Below, piece by piece: positions 54,328-63,212 of a stretch of 64,000 nt of DNA. Position numbers and translations under genes: made by a program. Positions within the stretch are counted from its first letter, which is position 1; every line of letters starts with the position of its first letter. The stretch covers positions 1-64,000 of the forward strand of contig NZ_SPQS01000008.1 in the NCBI RefSeq assembly GCF_004570865.1, in the 5' to 3' direction. Below the pieces are notes generated by a model. That model was not told the DNA's origin, did no database searches, and worked only from the letters and a program-made list of their open reading frames with translations. The DNA is from Bradyrhizobium frederickii (GTDB taxonomy: Bacteria; Pseudomonadota; Alphaproteobacteria; Rhizobiales; Xanthobacteraceae).

Positions 54328-54412
54328 CATGCCCGGGCCTGTCCCGGGCATCCACGTTCTTATGCCGAGCGGCGAGGCGTGGATGGCCGGGTCAAGCCCG
54401 GCCATGACGCAG
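54328..54412. repeat. CATGCCCGGG-type dispersed repeat
   Basis: GTCATGCCCGGGCCTGTCCCGGGCATCCACG followed by the inverted GTGGATGGCCGGGTCAAGCCCGGCCATGACG. Known to me from Bradyrhizobium intergenic regions. It lies between convergent genes and may end both. Confidence 0.6.
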
Positions 54413-54444
54413 TGAGGGGCGGGGAGAGGTGAAGAAGAAAAAGT

Positions 54445-55965
54445 TCACCTCGGCAGCTTGGCGATGGCCTCGCTGAGCTCGTGGATCTCATACGGCTTGC
54501 GCAGGATCGGGAAGTCGCCACGCACGCCGGCGGCGACCTCGCTGTAGCCGGTGGCGAGCAGGATGGGCAGGCCGGGGCGAATCTGGCGGAGATGATAGGC
54601 GAGGGTGAGGCCGTCCATCTTGCCGGGCATGACGATGTCGGAGAACACGAAGTCGACGCCGTTGGTCTCGATCTCGCGCAAGGCGGCTTCGGCGTCGGCG
54701 ACCCGGCGCACCTGATAGCCGAGCTGCTCCAGCAGGCCAATGCTGACGAGGGCGACGTCCGGATTGTCCTCCACCAGCAACACCGTGCCGCTGCCCCGGA
54801 ACGCCGGCTCCCCGGTCGTGTCCTGCGATGGGGCAGCTTCTCCGCGCGGCAAAAGGACGGTGAATGTGGTGCCCTTGCCGAGTTCGCTTGCGACCTTCAC
54901 GGTGCCGCCGGCCTGATGCGCGAAGCCGTGCACCTGAGAAAGGCCAAGGCCCGTGCCCTTTCCGATCGCCTTGGTCGTGAAGAACGGTTCGAAGATCTTG
55001 TCGAGCACGTCGGAGGGGATGCCGAGCCCGGTATCGGTGACGTCGATCGCGACGAAATCGCCGACGAGCGGCGCTTCGTCCAGCACGACATTGCGCGCGC
55101 CGATGGTCACCGTGCCGCCATCGGGCATGGCGTCGCGGGCATTGATGACGAGGTTGAGCAGCGCGGTCTCGAGTTCGGAAGCGTCGGTCTTGATCGGCCA
55201 GACGTCGCGGCCGATGTCGAATGCCAGCCGGACGGAGCTGCCGACGCCGGCATCGAGCACCTCGCGGATGGCGGCGATGCGTTCGGCGAAGTCGATCGCC
55301 TGCGGGTTGACGCTCTGCCGCCGCGCGAAGGTGAGCAGCTGGTTGGTCAGCGCCGCGCCGCGCCTGGTGGCGGTCTCGATCGCCGAGATCGCGCGCTGAA
55401 GCTTGGCCGCGTCGTCGGCCCCTCGCTTCAGCATGTGGAGGCTGCCGCTGATGATCATCAGGAGGTTGTTGAAGTCGTGGGCGACCCCGCCGGTGAGTTG
55501 ACCGAGCGCGTCGAACTTCTGGGACTCGGCGAGCTGCTTCTGCATCGCCTCGAGCCTGATCTGGGCATTGCGGCGTTCGGTGATGTCGCGCGTGATCTTG
55601 GCGAATCCGACCAGTTCGCCGTCCTCGTAGATCGGATCGATCACGACGCTGGCCCAGAAGAAGGTACCGTCCTTGCGGACGCGCCAGCCTTCCTCCTCAT
55701 AGCGGCCCTTTTCCCTGGCGATGCCGAGCGCACGGGCCGGCTTGCCGTTGGCGCGGTCGGTCTCGGTGTAGAAGCGGGAGAAATGCTGGCCGAGGATTTC
55801 CTCCGGTGAATAGCCCTTGATGCGCTCACCGCCGATGTTCCAGCTGGTGATGATCCCCTTGGGATCGAGCATATAGAGGGCGTAGTCCGCGACTCCCTCA
55901 ACCAACAGCCGGAAACTGCGTTCGCTCTCGAACAAGTCTCTCTGTTGACTGAACTTTTCGATCAT
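54445..55965 (-). CDS. Hybrid PAS histidine kinase with receiver
   Basis: 506 residues. One PAS domain (about 18-135, with [18 protein letters not shown] and the usual [12 protein letters not shown]), the phospho-His in [14 protein letters not shown], the ATP-binding domain ([32 protein letters not shown]) and a C-terminal receiver ([14 protein letters not shown]). No TM segment. It is the second of two similar hybrid kinases in the window (see 47010-49475) and shares the same C-terminal layout. Confidence 0.9.
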   Translation of the reverse strand: MIEKFSQQRDLFESERSFRLLVEGVADYALYMLDPKGIITSWNIGGERIKGYSPEEILGQHFSRFYTETDRANGKPARALGIAREKGRYEEEGWRVRKDGTFFWASVVIDPIYEDGELVGFAKITRDITERRNAQIRLEAMQKQLAESQKFDALGQLTGGVAHDFNNLLMIISGSLHMLKRGADDAAKLQRAISAIETATRRGAALTNQLLTFARRQSVNPQAIDFAERIAAIREVLDAGVGSSVRLAFDIGRDVWPIKTDASELETALLNLVINARDAMPDGGTVTIGARNVVLDEAPLVGDFVAIDVTDTGLGIPSDVLDKIFEPFFTTKAIGKGTGLGLSQVHGFAHQAGGTVKVASELGKGTTFTVLLPRGEAAPSQDTTGEPAFRGSGTVLLVEDNPDVALVSIGLLEQLGYQVRRVADAEAALREIETNGVDFVFSDIVMPGKMDGLTLAYHLRQIRPGLPILLATGYSEVAAGVRGDFPILRKPYEIHELSEAIAKLPR

Positions 55966-56051
55966 TCCCGGGACCCCGCCTCGACCGGAACAAACGCCGC
56001 AGGCGAGGGATGGTTCCCTAAGGGTGTGACATTTTTGGGCAGGGGGGCCCG

Positions 56052-56930
56052 TTAAGGGTCGCCAAAACGCCCATATCGTCGGGCCGCCACGCTTCGGAAC
56101 GTCGCCGCCACCGCGCGTAGCGCCGCAAGCTTGGCGGGGTCGCTGACCTTCGAATGCAGCATCACTTTCGAGCTGCCGAGCTTGGGCAGCTTGTGCGGAG
56201 GGCCGATGTCGACCAGGCCGGGAGGCGCGATCCGCCGGGCCAGCGGTGCGATGGCAAGGCCGGCGAGCGTCGCCGCGACCACCGCTGTGACGCCGCCGCC
56301 GACAAAGCGCTCGCGCCAGGCGATGCCGGCCTTGTCGAGCGCGCGCACGGCGACGGCGCGGACGCCGCAGGGCGGGGCCAGGGTCGCCAGCGGCAGCGGC
56401 TCGCCTTTCGCCAGGGTGAAGCGCCGTGCGGCGAACCAGCCGAACTCGTCCTCGGTCAGCTTCTCGCCGCCGCGGCGGCTGCCTTCCTGGCGCACGATCA
56501 CCGCATCGAGCTCGCCTGCGTCATAAGCATCCTGCATCTCGCGCGAGAAGCCGATGGTGACGGCGAGGGTGAGGTTTGAGGACATTGCGTGCAGCCGTTC
56601 GAGCAGCGGCACCAGTTCGGGGCCCGCCGCATGATCGGAGATGCCGAGCGAGAGCGATTGCGCGGCCGGCGCCTCATCCGACAGCGCGCGGTCATGCGCC
56701 GCGATCAGCAGACGGGCACGTTCGAGGAAGCTGGCGCCGTCGGCGGTCAGCCGGACCGCGCGCGGCGAGCGCTCGACGAGACGTTTTCCCAGCAGCGTCT
56801 CCAGCCGTTGCAGCTTCAGGCTGACCGCCGCTTGCGTCGTGCCGAGCGCTTCGGCGGTGCGCGTAAAGCTCTGGAGGTCGGCGACCAGCAGGAAGGCCTG
56901 GACGGTGGCGATGTCGAGTGTTGGCGTCAT
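56052..56930 (-). CDS. LysR-family transcriptional regulator
   Basis: 292 residues. N-terminal winged helix-turn-helix (LQSFTRTAEALGTTQAAVSLKL, about 18-40) and the two-lobed effector domain (about 90-290). It is divergent from the tautomerase-like gene at 57042 and a 27-bp inverted repeat lies between them, so it probably controls that gene and itself. Confidence 0.85.
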   Translation of the reverse strand: MTPTLDIATVQAFLLVADLQSFTRTAEALGTTQAAVSLKLQRLETLLGKRLVERSPRAVRLTADGASFLERARLLIAAHDRALSDEAPAAQSLSLGISDHAAGPELVPLLERLHAMSSNLTLAVTIGFSREMQDAYDAGELDAVIVRQEGSRRGGEKLTEDEFGWFAARRFTLAKGEPLPLATLAPPCGVRAVAVRALDKAGIAWRERFVGGGVTAVVAATLAGLAIAPLARRIAPPGLVDIGPPHKLPKLGSSKVMLHSKVSDPAKLAALRAVAATFRSVAARRYGRFGDP

Positions 56931-56938
56931 TATGAATT

Positions 56939-56965
56939 CTTATCATTGATATCAACAGAGATAAG
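56939..56965. promoter_or_regulatory. LysR-type operator, inverted repeat CTTATC-N15-GATAAG
   Basis: CTTATC (56939-56944) and GATAAG (56960-56965) are exact inverted copies across the LysR/tautomerase divergent promoter region, with GATATC in the middle. Typical of LysR recognition sites (T-N11-A). Confidence 0.55.
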
Positions 56966-57041
56966 ATACCAAAATGACGAGCGGAGGTCTAGCTTCTCAC
57001 CAACGCCGCCTGACCGGCGCAGCATCTTAAGGAAAGCCACA

Positions 57042-57464
57042 ATGCCCCTGATCACCGTGTCCTTCACCACCTCCCGCCAGTCGCCGTCCCTGAAGGCCGA
57101 CATCGCGAACGCCGTGTCCGAGCTCACCGCCGAGATCCTGCACAAGGATCCCAAGGTGACCGCCATCATCGTCAAGTCGGTGGACGCCGATGACTGGTTC
57201 GCCGGCGGCAAGTCGCTGGCCGAGCAGAAGCTTGCAAGCTATTGGCTCGACATCCATGTCAGCGAAGGCACCAACACCAAGGACGAAAAGGCGGCCTATC
57301 TCGCGGCCATGTTCAAGCGCATGGCCGAGATTTTGGGCCCGCTGCATCCCGAGACCTATCTGCATGTCGACGAGGTCAGGGGCGACGCCTACGGCTTTGG
57401 CGGCCTCACTCAAGAGCGGCGCTACATCGCCGGCAAGCTCGAGGTGGCGCTGAAGGCGGCGTAA
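57042..57464 (+). CDS. Tautomerase family protein (4-oxalocrotonate tautomerase-like), 140 aa
   Basis: From ATG 57042 (AAGGAAAG upstream) the N-terminus is MPLITVSFTTSRQSPSLKAD with the catalytic Pro2. About 140 residues make it a fused two-unit form rather than the 62-residue 4-OT. The upstream frame antisense to LysR is not used. Reaction not known; keto-enol tautomerisation of small acids is likely. Divergent from the LysR gene. Confidence 0.8.
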   Translation: MPLITVSFTTSRQSPSLKADIANAVSELTAEILHKDPKVTAIIVKSVDADDWFAGGKSLAEQKLASYWLDIHVSEGTNTKDEKAAYLAAMFKRMAEILGPLHPETYLHVDEVRGDAYGFGGLTQERRYIAGKLEVALKAA

Positions 57465-57472
57465 GGCTGCAA

Positions 57473-57502
57473 GCCGCCGGGTGAGCGGTCTCACCCGGCG
57501 GC
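57473..57502. terminator. Perfect 13-bp hairpin between convergent genes
   Basis: GCCGCCGGGTGAG at 57473-57485 and CTCACCCGGCGGC at 57490-57502 pair with a 4-base loop. It separates the tautomerase from the DnaB-like gene. Confidence 0.7.
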
Positions 57503-57509
57503 CTGATCG

Positions 57510-58223
57510 TCAGCTCGCCGCCCGGAACTGGACTTCGGAATTGTTCAGGAAGCACGTCTTGTCGAACAGCGTCAGGTCGAGCGGGTTGGGCAGCCTGATA
57601 TCGTCGAGGCCGGGGCAGGGCTTGACCGAGGGATCATAGGATCGGTCGATCTGCGAGATGAAGACGACGATCAGCCCCTGATCGCATGCGAACGATTTCA
57701 GCGCGCGCACCTGAACATTGAGGTCGGGATTTTCGCGTCTCTGGTCGAGCAGTTGCAGATAGTCGATCACCACGAATGTGCCGCGGGGCGCCGCGGCCAT
57801 TTGCTTGACGACGTAATCGGCGCTGATGGCGTCGGAGCAATCGACCTCGAAGAGCTTGTCGAATTGCGCGGGCTCCACGCCGATCGCGCGCAAGCGATCC
57901 AAAACGTCCTTCGCGGTATATTCGAGCGAGAAGAACGCGGCGCGATGGCCCGACCGCATGGCCTCCACGGCAAGTTCGAGGCTCATCAAGGTCTTGCCCT
58001 GACCCGGCCGCGCGCCGACCAGCACCAGATCGCCCGGCCGGAACTGCGGGAACAGCCTGTTCGCGGGCGTCAGCGCGGCGGCTTTCGCTGCGAGCATGCT
58101 CCAGGCGGAAAACCCTTCCGTCGTGGCGACGCGGTCAAGCGCGTCGTGCAGCGGAATGCCTTCCTCCCGGGACAGGCGCTTCGCTTTTCGCTTCAGATGA
58201 TAGATCGGCGCAGAGAGTCTCAT
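57510..58223 (-). CDS. Stand-alone DnaB-C-like (RecA-fold) ATPase
   Basis: 237 residues from ATG 58223 (GGGAGG upstream). Basic helical N-terminus (LKRKAKRLSREEGIPLHDAL), then Walker A GARPGQGKT, the DnaB-type segment AAFFSLEYT, Walker B FVVIDYLQLLDQR and a sensor region VVFISQIDRSYDPS. It corresponds to the C-terminal domain of a replicative helicase, without the DnaB N-terminal DnaG-binding domain. A longer frame upstream lacks a ribosome site. It could be a RadA/DnaB-like accessory factor; the role is unknown. Confidence 0.7.
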   Translation of the reverse strand: MRLSAPIYHLKRKAKRLSREEGIPLHDALDRVATTEGFSAWSMLAAKAAALTPANRLFPQFRPGDLVLVGARPGQGKTLMSLELAVEAMRSGHRAAFFSLEYTAKDVLDRLRAIGVEPAQFDKLFEVDCSDAISADYVVKQMAAAPRGTFVVIDYLQLLDQRRENPDLNVQVRALKSFACDQGLIVVFISQIDRSYDPSVKPCPGLDDIRLPNPLDLTLFDKTCFLNNSEVQFRAAS

Positions 58224-58421
58224 CGTCAAAACCTCCCATTGCGAGCATGATCGCAATCCCTTCCTTATGCCAGGCGCTCGAACAGTCGGTCCGATGGTCT
58301 CATCGCCCGGCATGGTCTGTACTTTCCCGACGGAGGGGGGAGGCGTGGGCGTGGCCGCGCCGAGACATAGCCGATTCGGCGGCGGCGGAGAACGCGGAGG
58401 CACCGCGTCCAACGGGAAAGG

Positions 58422-59171
58422 TCAGATCGCCGCTTCCGGCAGCAACGCGCGGGTCGGTCCGAACAGCTGTTCGAACGCCTGGCGTAGCGCGATATCGACG
58501 TCGGCCATGGTCACGAGCTGGCCGAGATCGACCAGCGAGGTGACGCCGTAGCGGGGATCGACGACGCCACACGGCACGATGCCGGCGAAATGCGATAGCT
58601 CCGGCTCGACATTGATCGCGATGCCGTGGAACGAGACCCAGCGCTTCAATCGCACGCCGATCGCCGCGATCTTGTCCTCGTGGTCCGCGCCCTTGTCGGG
58701 CCGCTTGACCCAGACGCCGACCCGGTCTTCGCGTCGCTCGCCGCGGACGTTGAAGGCGGCGAGCGTGCGCAGGATCAGCTCCTCCAGGCTCGCGACATAG
58801 GCCCGGACGTCCGGCCGGCGGCGCTTGAGATCGAGCATGATGTAGGCCACGCGCTGGCCGGGCCCATGATAGGTGAGCTGGCCGCCGCGTCCCGTGGTGA
58901 AGACCGGGAATCGGGGATCGCGCAGGTCGGTGTTCTTGCCCGAGGTGCCGGAGGTGTAGAGCGGGGGGTGTTCGAGCAGCCAGACCAGCTCCCCGGCTTC
59001 GCCCGCCGCGATGGCCGCGACGCGGGCTTCCATCGCGGCCACCGCCTCCGGATAGGGCACCGGTGCGTCCGAGATTCGCCACTCGACCGGTTCGCCGCCT
59101 GTAGCGGAAAACGGCGTCAAATCGAGCTCTTCACGCTGGTTTTGGCGAGGGTTCTGCGGCGAATTAACCAT
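58422..59171 (-). CDS. lipB: Octanoyl-[acyl-carrier-protein]:protein N-octanoyltransferase
   Basis: 249 residues. Family motifs: [60 protein letters not shown] (with the catalytic Lys) and GIVPCGVVD with the nucleophile Cys201. It moves octanoate from ACP to lipoyl domains. The first about 30 residues are an extension not required in other bacteria. Monocistronic. Confidence 0.93.
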   Translation of the reverse strand: MVNSPQNPRQNQREELDLTPFSATGGEPVEWRISDAPVPYPEAVAAMEARVAAIAAGEAGELVWLLEHPPLYTSGTSGKNTDLRDPRFPVFTTGRGGQLTYHGPGQRVAYIMLDLKRRRPDVRAYVASLEELILRTLAAFNVRGERREDRVGVWVKRPDKGADHEDKIAAIGVRLKRWVSFHGIAINVEPELSHFAGIVPCGVVDPRYGVTSLVDLGQLVTMADVDIALRQAFEQLFGPTRALLPEAAI

Positions 59172-59271
59172 TGGCTAACCATAACGTGGTGATCATCTCG
59201 GGGGCAAATGCCAAGTCCAAGTCCCTTGGTCGGTCCCACATTCCAAGTCCCAAGTTGCGGCGGTCCTGACA

Positions 59272-59514
59272 GTGCCCACTCTCGATAAAGTCACCGTGGA
59301 TCTCATGGTCGTCCTCGGGACGACCACGATGCCGATCCATCAGGTATTACGTCTTTCCCGCGGCGCCATCATCGAGCTGGACGCAACCGAGGCCGACGAG
59401 GTCAAGGTTTTGGCCAACAACCTGCCGGTCGCCTCCGGCGTCGTGCTGGTGGATCGCAACCGAATCGCGGTCGAGGTCAAACAGATGCTGCCGCGTTCAC
59501 CGGGCACCCGGTAG
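59272..59514 (+). CDS. fliN: FliN-type flagellar motor switch protein
   Basis: 80 residues. It is a short SpoA/FliN domain: VTVDLMVVLGTTTMPIHQVL, ELDATEADEVKVLANNLPVA and DRNRIAVEVKQML. FliN forms the C-ring of the flagellar motor. This short form is, as I recall, usual in Bradyrhizobium. Start is GTG 59272; upstream frame lacks a start. No other flagellar gene is seen nearby. Confidence 0.75.
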   Translation: MPTLDKVTVDLMVVLGTTTMPIHQVLRLSRGAIIELDATEADEVKVLANNLPVASGVVLVDRNRIAVEVKQMLPRSPGTR

Positions 59515-59696
59515 CGGCCCGCCCAGCCGGTAGCGGCCTGGACAGCGGGGATAGGGCCGATTCGGCGAGGGGCCCGAACTTTCGTGCAAAGCTTGTGGAA
59601 TTCAGGGCCTTTGCAGGCTTGTACCCCTCTGATGGATTTGTTAGATCGGCGCCGTTGATCCGGCCGGCCTTCAAGCCTCAAGCCGGCATCCCCAAA

Positions 59697-59781
59697 GCGC
59701 TCGTGGCGGAACTGGTAGACGCGCTGCCTTGAGGTGGCAGTGAGTAAAATCGTGGGGGTTCGAGTCCCTCCGAGCGCACCA
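59697..59781 (+). tRNA. tRNA-Leu (anticodon GAG)
   Basis: 85 bases that fold as a class II tRNA. Acceptor stem GCGCTCG/CGAGCGC with discriminator A and an encoded CCA. The D arm has GGCGGAACTGGTAGAC, anticodon loop CTTGAGG, a long variable arm and a T arm GGTTCGAGTCC. The extended variable arm confirms leucine. Confidence 0.95.
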
Positions 59782-60107
59782 GACGCGTAACTCATTCAAA
59801 TATCAAGCTTATTCATAAAATTGCCCGAGGGCGGACCTTCTGCCGGCGCAACTCGTCGAGATTCTTGGCGGCGTCGTTCAGAAATGAAGGCCGCTCGCTT
59901 CTCCTCAGCGCGTTCCGCTACGGTCGCCGGTGCAGCATCTTCACGGCGCCAAGCGATCTAGTCCCAGATGACTTCCTTCCCGGGTGGAAGGACGGTTTTG
60001 CAGATCGCAACAACAGCTTCGGGTGAAGCTCTCCCCGTGACGTGTGGGGGAATCGGTCTTCATCTTCAGTCAGTTGGAAGTACGGCCACCGGATGCGTAA
60101 GCGCTGA
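59782..60107. other. Gene-free stretch downstream of tRNA-Leu
   Basis: About 326 bases. I see only a small hairpin (CCTTCC-cgggt-GGAAGG near 59983-59999) and a few GC-rich bits; no gene, integrase or repeat that I can support. Confidence 0.5.
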
Positions 60108-60734
60108 TCAAAACCGCGCAGCCATCGTCCCCAGTCGCCGATACGCCGCCTCGCGCGCAGCGTGGATTGGCTCGGTCGGCCCCGTCGTCGGTCCGATCGG
60201 CACGAAGCGCACGTCGCTGACGCCGATGAAGCGAAGCGCCTCGCGCAAATAGGGCGTCGCCATGTCGATGCGGCCGCGATTCATACCGGTGACGAAATCG
60301 CCGCCGGAGGCGAGGATGACGATGGTTGGCCGGTCCGTGAGCAGCGGAAGATAGCCTTGCGCTGGATCGAACCGAAATGTCAGGCCGGGCTGGATGACGA
60401 TGTCGAACCATTGCTTCAGCTTGTAGGGAATGCCGAAATTCCACATCGGCGTCGAGATCAGCACGCGATCTGCCAGCGAAAAGCGCAACGCGATCCGCTC
60501 CGCCTCGGAAAAGCTGCGGCGCTGCGCGTCGTCGAACGGCTGCGACTTCATTCGCGCATATTTGGCCTCGACGATGGGACCGATGAATTCCGGCAACCGC
60601 TCGCGCCAGAGGTCCATCACGTCGATGTCCCAGTCGGGCCGCGCTTGCCGAAACCCGTCAAGGAAGACGCGCGCGCCGGCGCTCGATTCGGAGTCGGGGC
60701 GGGGCGAGCAGGACAGATGCAGGAGCTTCGCCAC
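60108..60734 (-). CDS. azoR: FMN-dependent NADH-azoreductase (AzoR type)
   Basis: 208 residues, flavodoxin-like: LLHLSCSPRPDSESSAG (FMN phosphate loop), ISTPMWNFGIPYKLKQWFDIV (FMN and dimer contact), LASGGDF. It reduces azo bonds or quinones with NADH. First of the minus-strand group but read toward the left; its stop lies 3 bases from nothing of note. Start ATG 60734. Confidence 0.88.
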   Translation of the reverse strand: MAKLLHLSCSPRPDSESSAGARVFLDGFRQARPDWDIDVMDLWRERLPEFIGPIVEAKYARMKSQPFDDAQRRSFSEAERIALRFSLADRVLISTPMWNFGIPYKLKQWFDIVIQPGLTFRFDPAQGYLPLLTDRPTIVILASGGDFVTGMNRGRIDMATPYLREALRFIGVSDVRFVPIGPTTGPTEPIHAAREAAYRRLGTMAARF

Positions 60735-60737
60735 CGG

Positions 60738-62312
60738 TCATCCCAACGCCCGGATGACGGCGTCCGCCCGGGTGACGATCGCGACGTTCTGCATGGCGAA
60801 GTTGATCGAGGCGTTGTGCCAGTCGGCATTCATGGTCGAGCAGCAATCCTCGGGCACGATCATGAAATAGCCCTTGTCGGCGCCGGTGCGGGCGGTGTGC
60901 TCGATCGACATGTTGGTCCAGGCGCCGGTGTTGATGATCATGTCGCGGCCGGTCGCCTTCAGGATCGTCTCCAGCCGCGTGCCCTCCCAGGCGCTCATCC
61001 GAATCTTCTCGACCACGAAATCGCCGGGCCTAGGCTCGAGACCGGACACGGGCGCCGCGCCCCAGCTGCCGCGCACCATCGCCTTGCTGTCGACCAGGCC
61101 TTCGAACAGAGGGGCGTTCAGCGTCACCCCGGGCGCGCCCGGCTCGACGACGAACCAGACATGGATGATGACGACGCCGCGGGCGCGGGCGGTCTCGGCA
61201 AGACGGCGAACGTTCTCGACGACGTGCTGCTGCCGTGCATGCTCCGGCGCTCCGGACTCGGCAAACGCGCCGCCGGCCATGATGACGTCATTCTGAAGGT
61301 CCTGGATGATCATGGCGCAGCGCTGCGGATCGAGATGCATCTCGCCATCGGCAAGGATGGGGGCAGCAGGTGAGGAGCCGGCAGCCGTGATGCCGCTGGC
61401 AGGCCTGGCGTTCATATATGGCTCATGGCGTGGGCCGACCTTGGTCGGGATAGCGTAGACCGAGTGCGTCGAGGTCAGATACAGCGTGCGGAAATCCGGG
61501 CCGCCCCAGGCGAGGTTGGCGACCAGCTCGGGAAGGCGGACCTTGCCGAGCAATTCGCCGCGCGGCGAATAAACCCAGACGCCGCCCGGCGCGGTGACCC
61601 AGACATTGCCGTGCTGGTCGCACTTCATGCCGTCGGGCAGTCCGGGCTCGAGCTCGGAGCGGATGCCGCTGGCGAACACGCGCGCATTGGACAGCGAGCC
61701 GTCGCCAGCGACCTCGAACACGCGGATCAGCGCCTGGACGGTGTCGTTGACATAGAGCATCTTCTCGTCCGGCGAGAAGCACAATCCGTTCGGCTGGTCG
61801 AACAGGGTGCGGTCCACCACGAGCTTCGGCTCGCCGCCGGGCACGACGCGATAGACGCCCTGGAAGCCGAGTTGTCGCGGTCGCTCGACGCCATAGACCG
61901 GCATGCGGCCGTACCAGGGGTCCGAGAAATAGATCGCGCCGGAGGAGTGCACGCAGACGTCGTTCGGGCTGTTCAGCTCCTGACCCTGGAAGTGCGAGGC
62001 GAGCACCTCGCGCCGGCCGTCCGGTCGCTCGCGGATGAGCTGCGAGGTCGCGTGCTCGCAGACGATCAGGTTGAGCTCGGCGTCATAGGTCATGCCGTTG
62101 CATTTGTTCGACGGGCGCTTGACCTCGGTGACGCCGCGCCGCGGGTCCCAGCGCCGCCGCACGTCACCCGGCATGTCCGAGAACAGCAGATAGTGGTCGA
62201 TCGGATGCCAGACCGGTCCCTCCGTGAAGTCGAAGCCGGTGCCGACCTGCGCGACCGGCGCGTAGGGGTCGATCAGGGACTCGAATTCGCTCCGCAAGGT
62301 GACGTGGGTCAT
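60738..62312 (-). CDS. SMP-30/gluconolactonase fused to isochorismatase-like domain
   Basis: 524 residues. Residues about 1-300 form the SMP-30 beta propeller (metal Glu in FTEGPVWH, SPNDVCVHSSG, GLPDGMKCDQHGNVW). Residues about 320-524 are an isochorismatase-like fold with catalytic Asp338 (IIQDLQND) and Lys436 (VVEKIRM), but the position of the nucleophile Cys reads TNMSIEHTAR, that is Ser469. A lactonase linked to an altered amidase-like partner. It ends 4 bases from the azoR start. Confidence 0.8.
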   Translation of the reverse strand: MTHVTLRSEFESLIDPYAPVAQVGTGFDFTEGPVWHPIDHYLLFSDMPGDVRRRWDPRRGVTEVKRPSNKCNGMTYDAELNLIVCEHATSQLIRERPDGRREVLASHFQGQELNSPNDVCVHSSGAIYFSDPWYGRMPVYGVERPRQLGFQGVYRVVPGGEPKLVVDRTLFDQPNGLCFSPDEKMLYVNDTVQALIRVFEVAGDGSLSNARVFASGIRSELEPGLPDGMKCDQHGNVWVTAPGGVWVYSPRGELLGKVRLPELVANLAWGGPDFRTLYLTSTHSVYAIPTKVGPRHEPYMNARPASGITAAGSSPAAPILADGEMHLDPQRCAMIIQDLQNDVIMAGGAFAESGAPEHARQQHVVENVRRLAETARARGVVIIHVWFVVEPGAPGVTLNAPLFEGLVDSKAMVRGSWGAAPVSGLEPRPGDFVVEKIRMSAWEGTRLETILKATGRDMIINTGAWTNMSIEHTARTGADKGYFMIVPEDCCSTMNADWHNASINFAMQNVAIVTRADAVIRALG

Positions 62313-62332
62313 CGCTCGATCCTCAAGTCACG

Positions 62333-63181
62333 TTACGCCGGAAACCAGTTGCGTGCCGGCAGCGATTGCACGATCGGTCCGGGGACCTGATCGTGCAGGC
62401 GCCCGACGACGTTGCCGCCTTCGATCTTGGCCGGACGGTCGTGCACGGGCAGCAGATAGCGCGAATTGCTGAGCAGCTTCTTGATCGAGGCCTTCTCCGC
62501 CCGCTTGCTGGTGCCGTGGTTGCCGGTGGTGCGCGGCTCCCAGTCGTGGATCTCGTTGAAGGGCGTGACGATCTGGTCGTTGAAGTCGTAGATCACGTCG
62601 CCGCAGATGGTCGCGATGCCGTCGGCGGTCTCGACGATGACGTTCATTGATCCCTCCGTATGCGCATTGGCGGCGTCGCAATAGACGCCGGGCATCAGCT
62701 CGATCGGACCGGTGATCTCGAGATCAAGGAAACGCAGCGCGCTCTTGGTATGCAGGCGGTCGATCAGGTGCTTGATGTCGGGCGCCGGGTATTGCGGATG
62801 CATCAGGCCGGAGACGGAATATTCCAGCTCCTTGCGGTTGAGCACCACGGTCGTGTTCATCGGAAACAGGTCGTCCTTGCCGGCATGGTCGATGTGCAGA
62901 TGGGTGTGGCAGACGAAGCGGACGTCGCCCATGCGCACGCCGTGGCGCGCCAGCTGATTCTCGATCATGTTCTCGTGGTATTGAAGGCCACGCATGCCCA
63001 GCGTTTCCATGATCTGGTTGGAGCGGTAGCCGGTGTCGACCACGACCGGATATTTCCCGCCGAGGATCAGGAAGCCGAGGGTGAGGACGCGGCGGGTGCG
63101 GCCGCAATCGCGGCCGAGAACCAGAAAGCTCGATTCCAGTTCGATATCGCCATAGTCCAGGATCTTGATCTCCAGCGCCAT
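62333..63181 (-). CDS. Metallo-beta-lactamase-fold lactonase (AHL lactonase family)
   Basis: 282 residues with the metal motif CHTHLHIDHAGK (HxHxDH), a later His in ANAHTEGSMN, Asp in CGDVIYDFND and His near LLPVHDRP. It is the layout of N-acyl-homoserine-lactone lactonases, though substrates in the family vary. It lies 20 bases upstream of the SMP-30 fusion on the same strand, so co-transcribed with it. Two lactone-type enzymes side by side suggest a lactone substrate. Confidence 0.82.
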   Translation of the reverse strand: MALEIKILDYGDIELESSFLVLGRDCGRTRRVLTLGFLILGGKYPVVVDTGYRSNQIMETLGMRGLQYHENMIENQLARHGVRMGDVRFVCHTHLHIDHAGKDDLFPMNTTVVLNRKELEYSVSGLMHPQYPAPDIKHLIDRLHTKSALRFLDLEITGPIELMPGVYCDAANAHTEGSMNVIVETADGIATICGDVIYDFNDQIVTPFNEIHDWEPRTTGNHGTSKRAEKASIKKLLSNSRYLLPVHDRPAKIEGGNVVGRLHDQVPGPIVQSLPARNWFPA

Positions 63182-63212
63182 TCGTTGCTCTCCCTATCCT
63201 GTCCCTTGCCTG

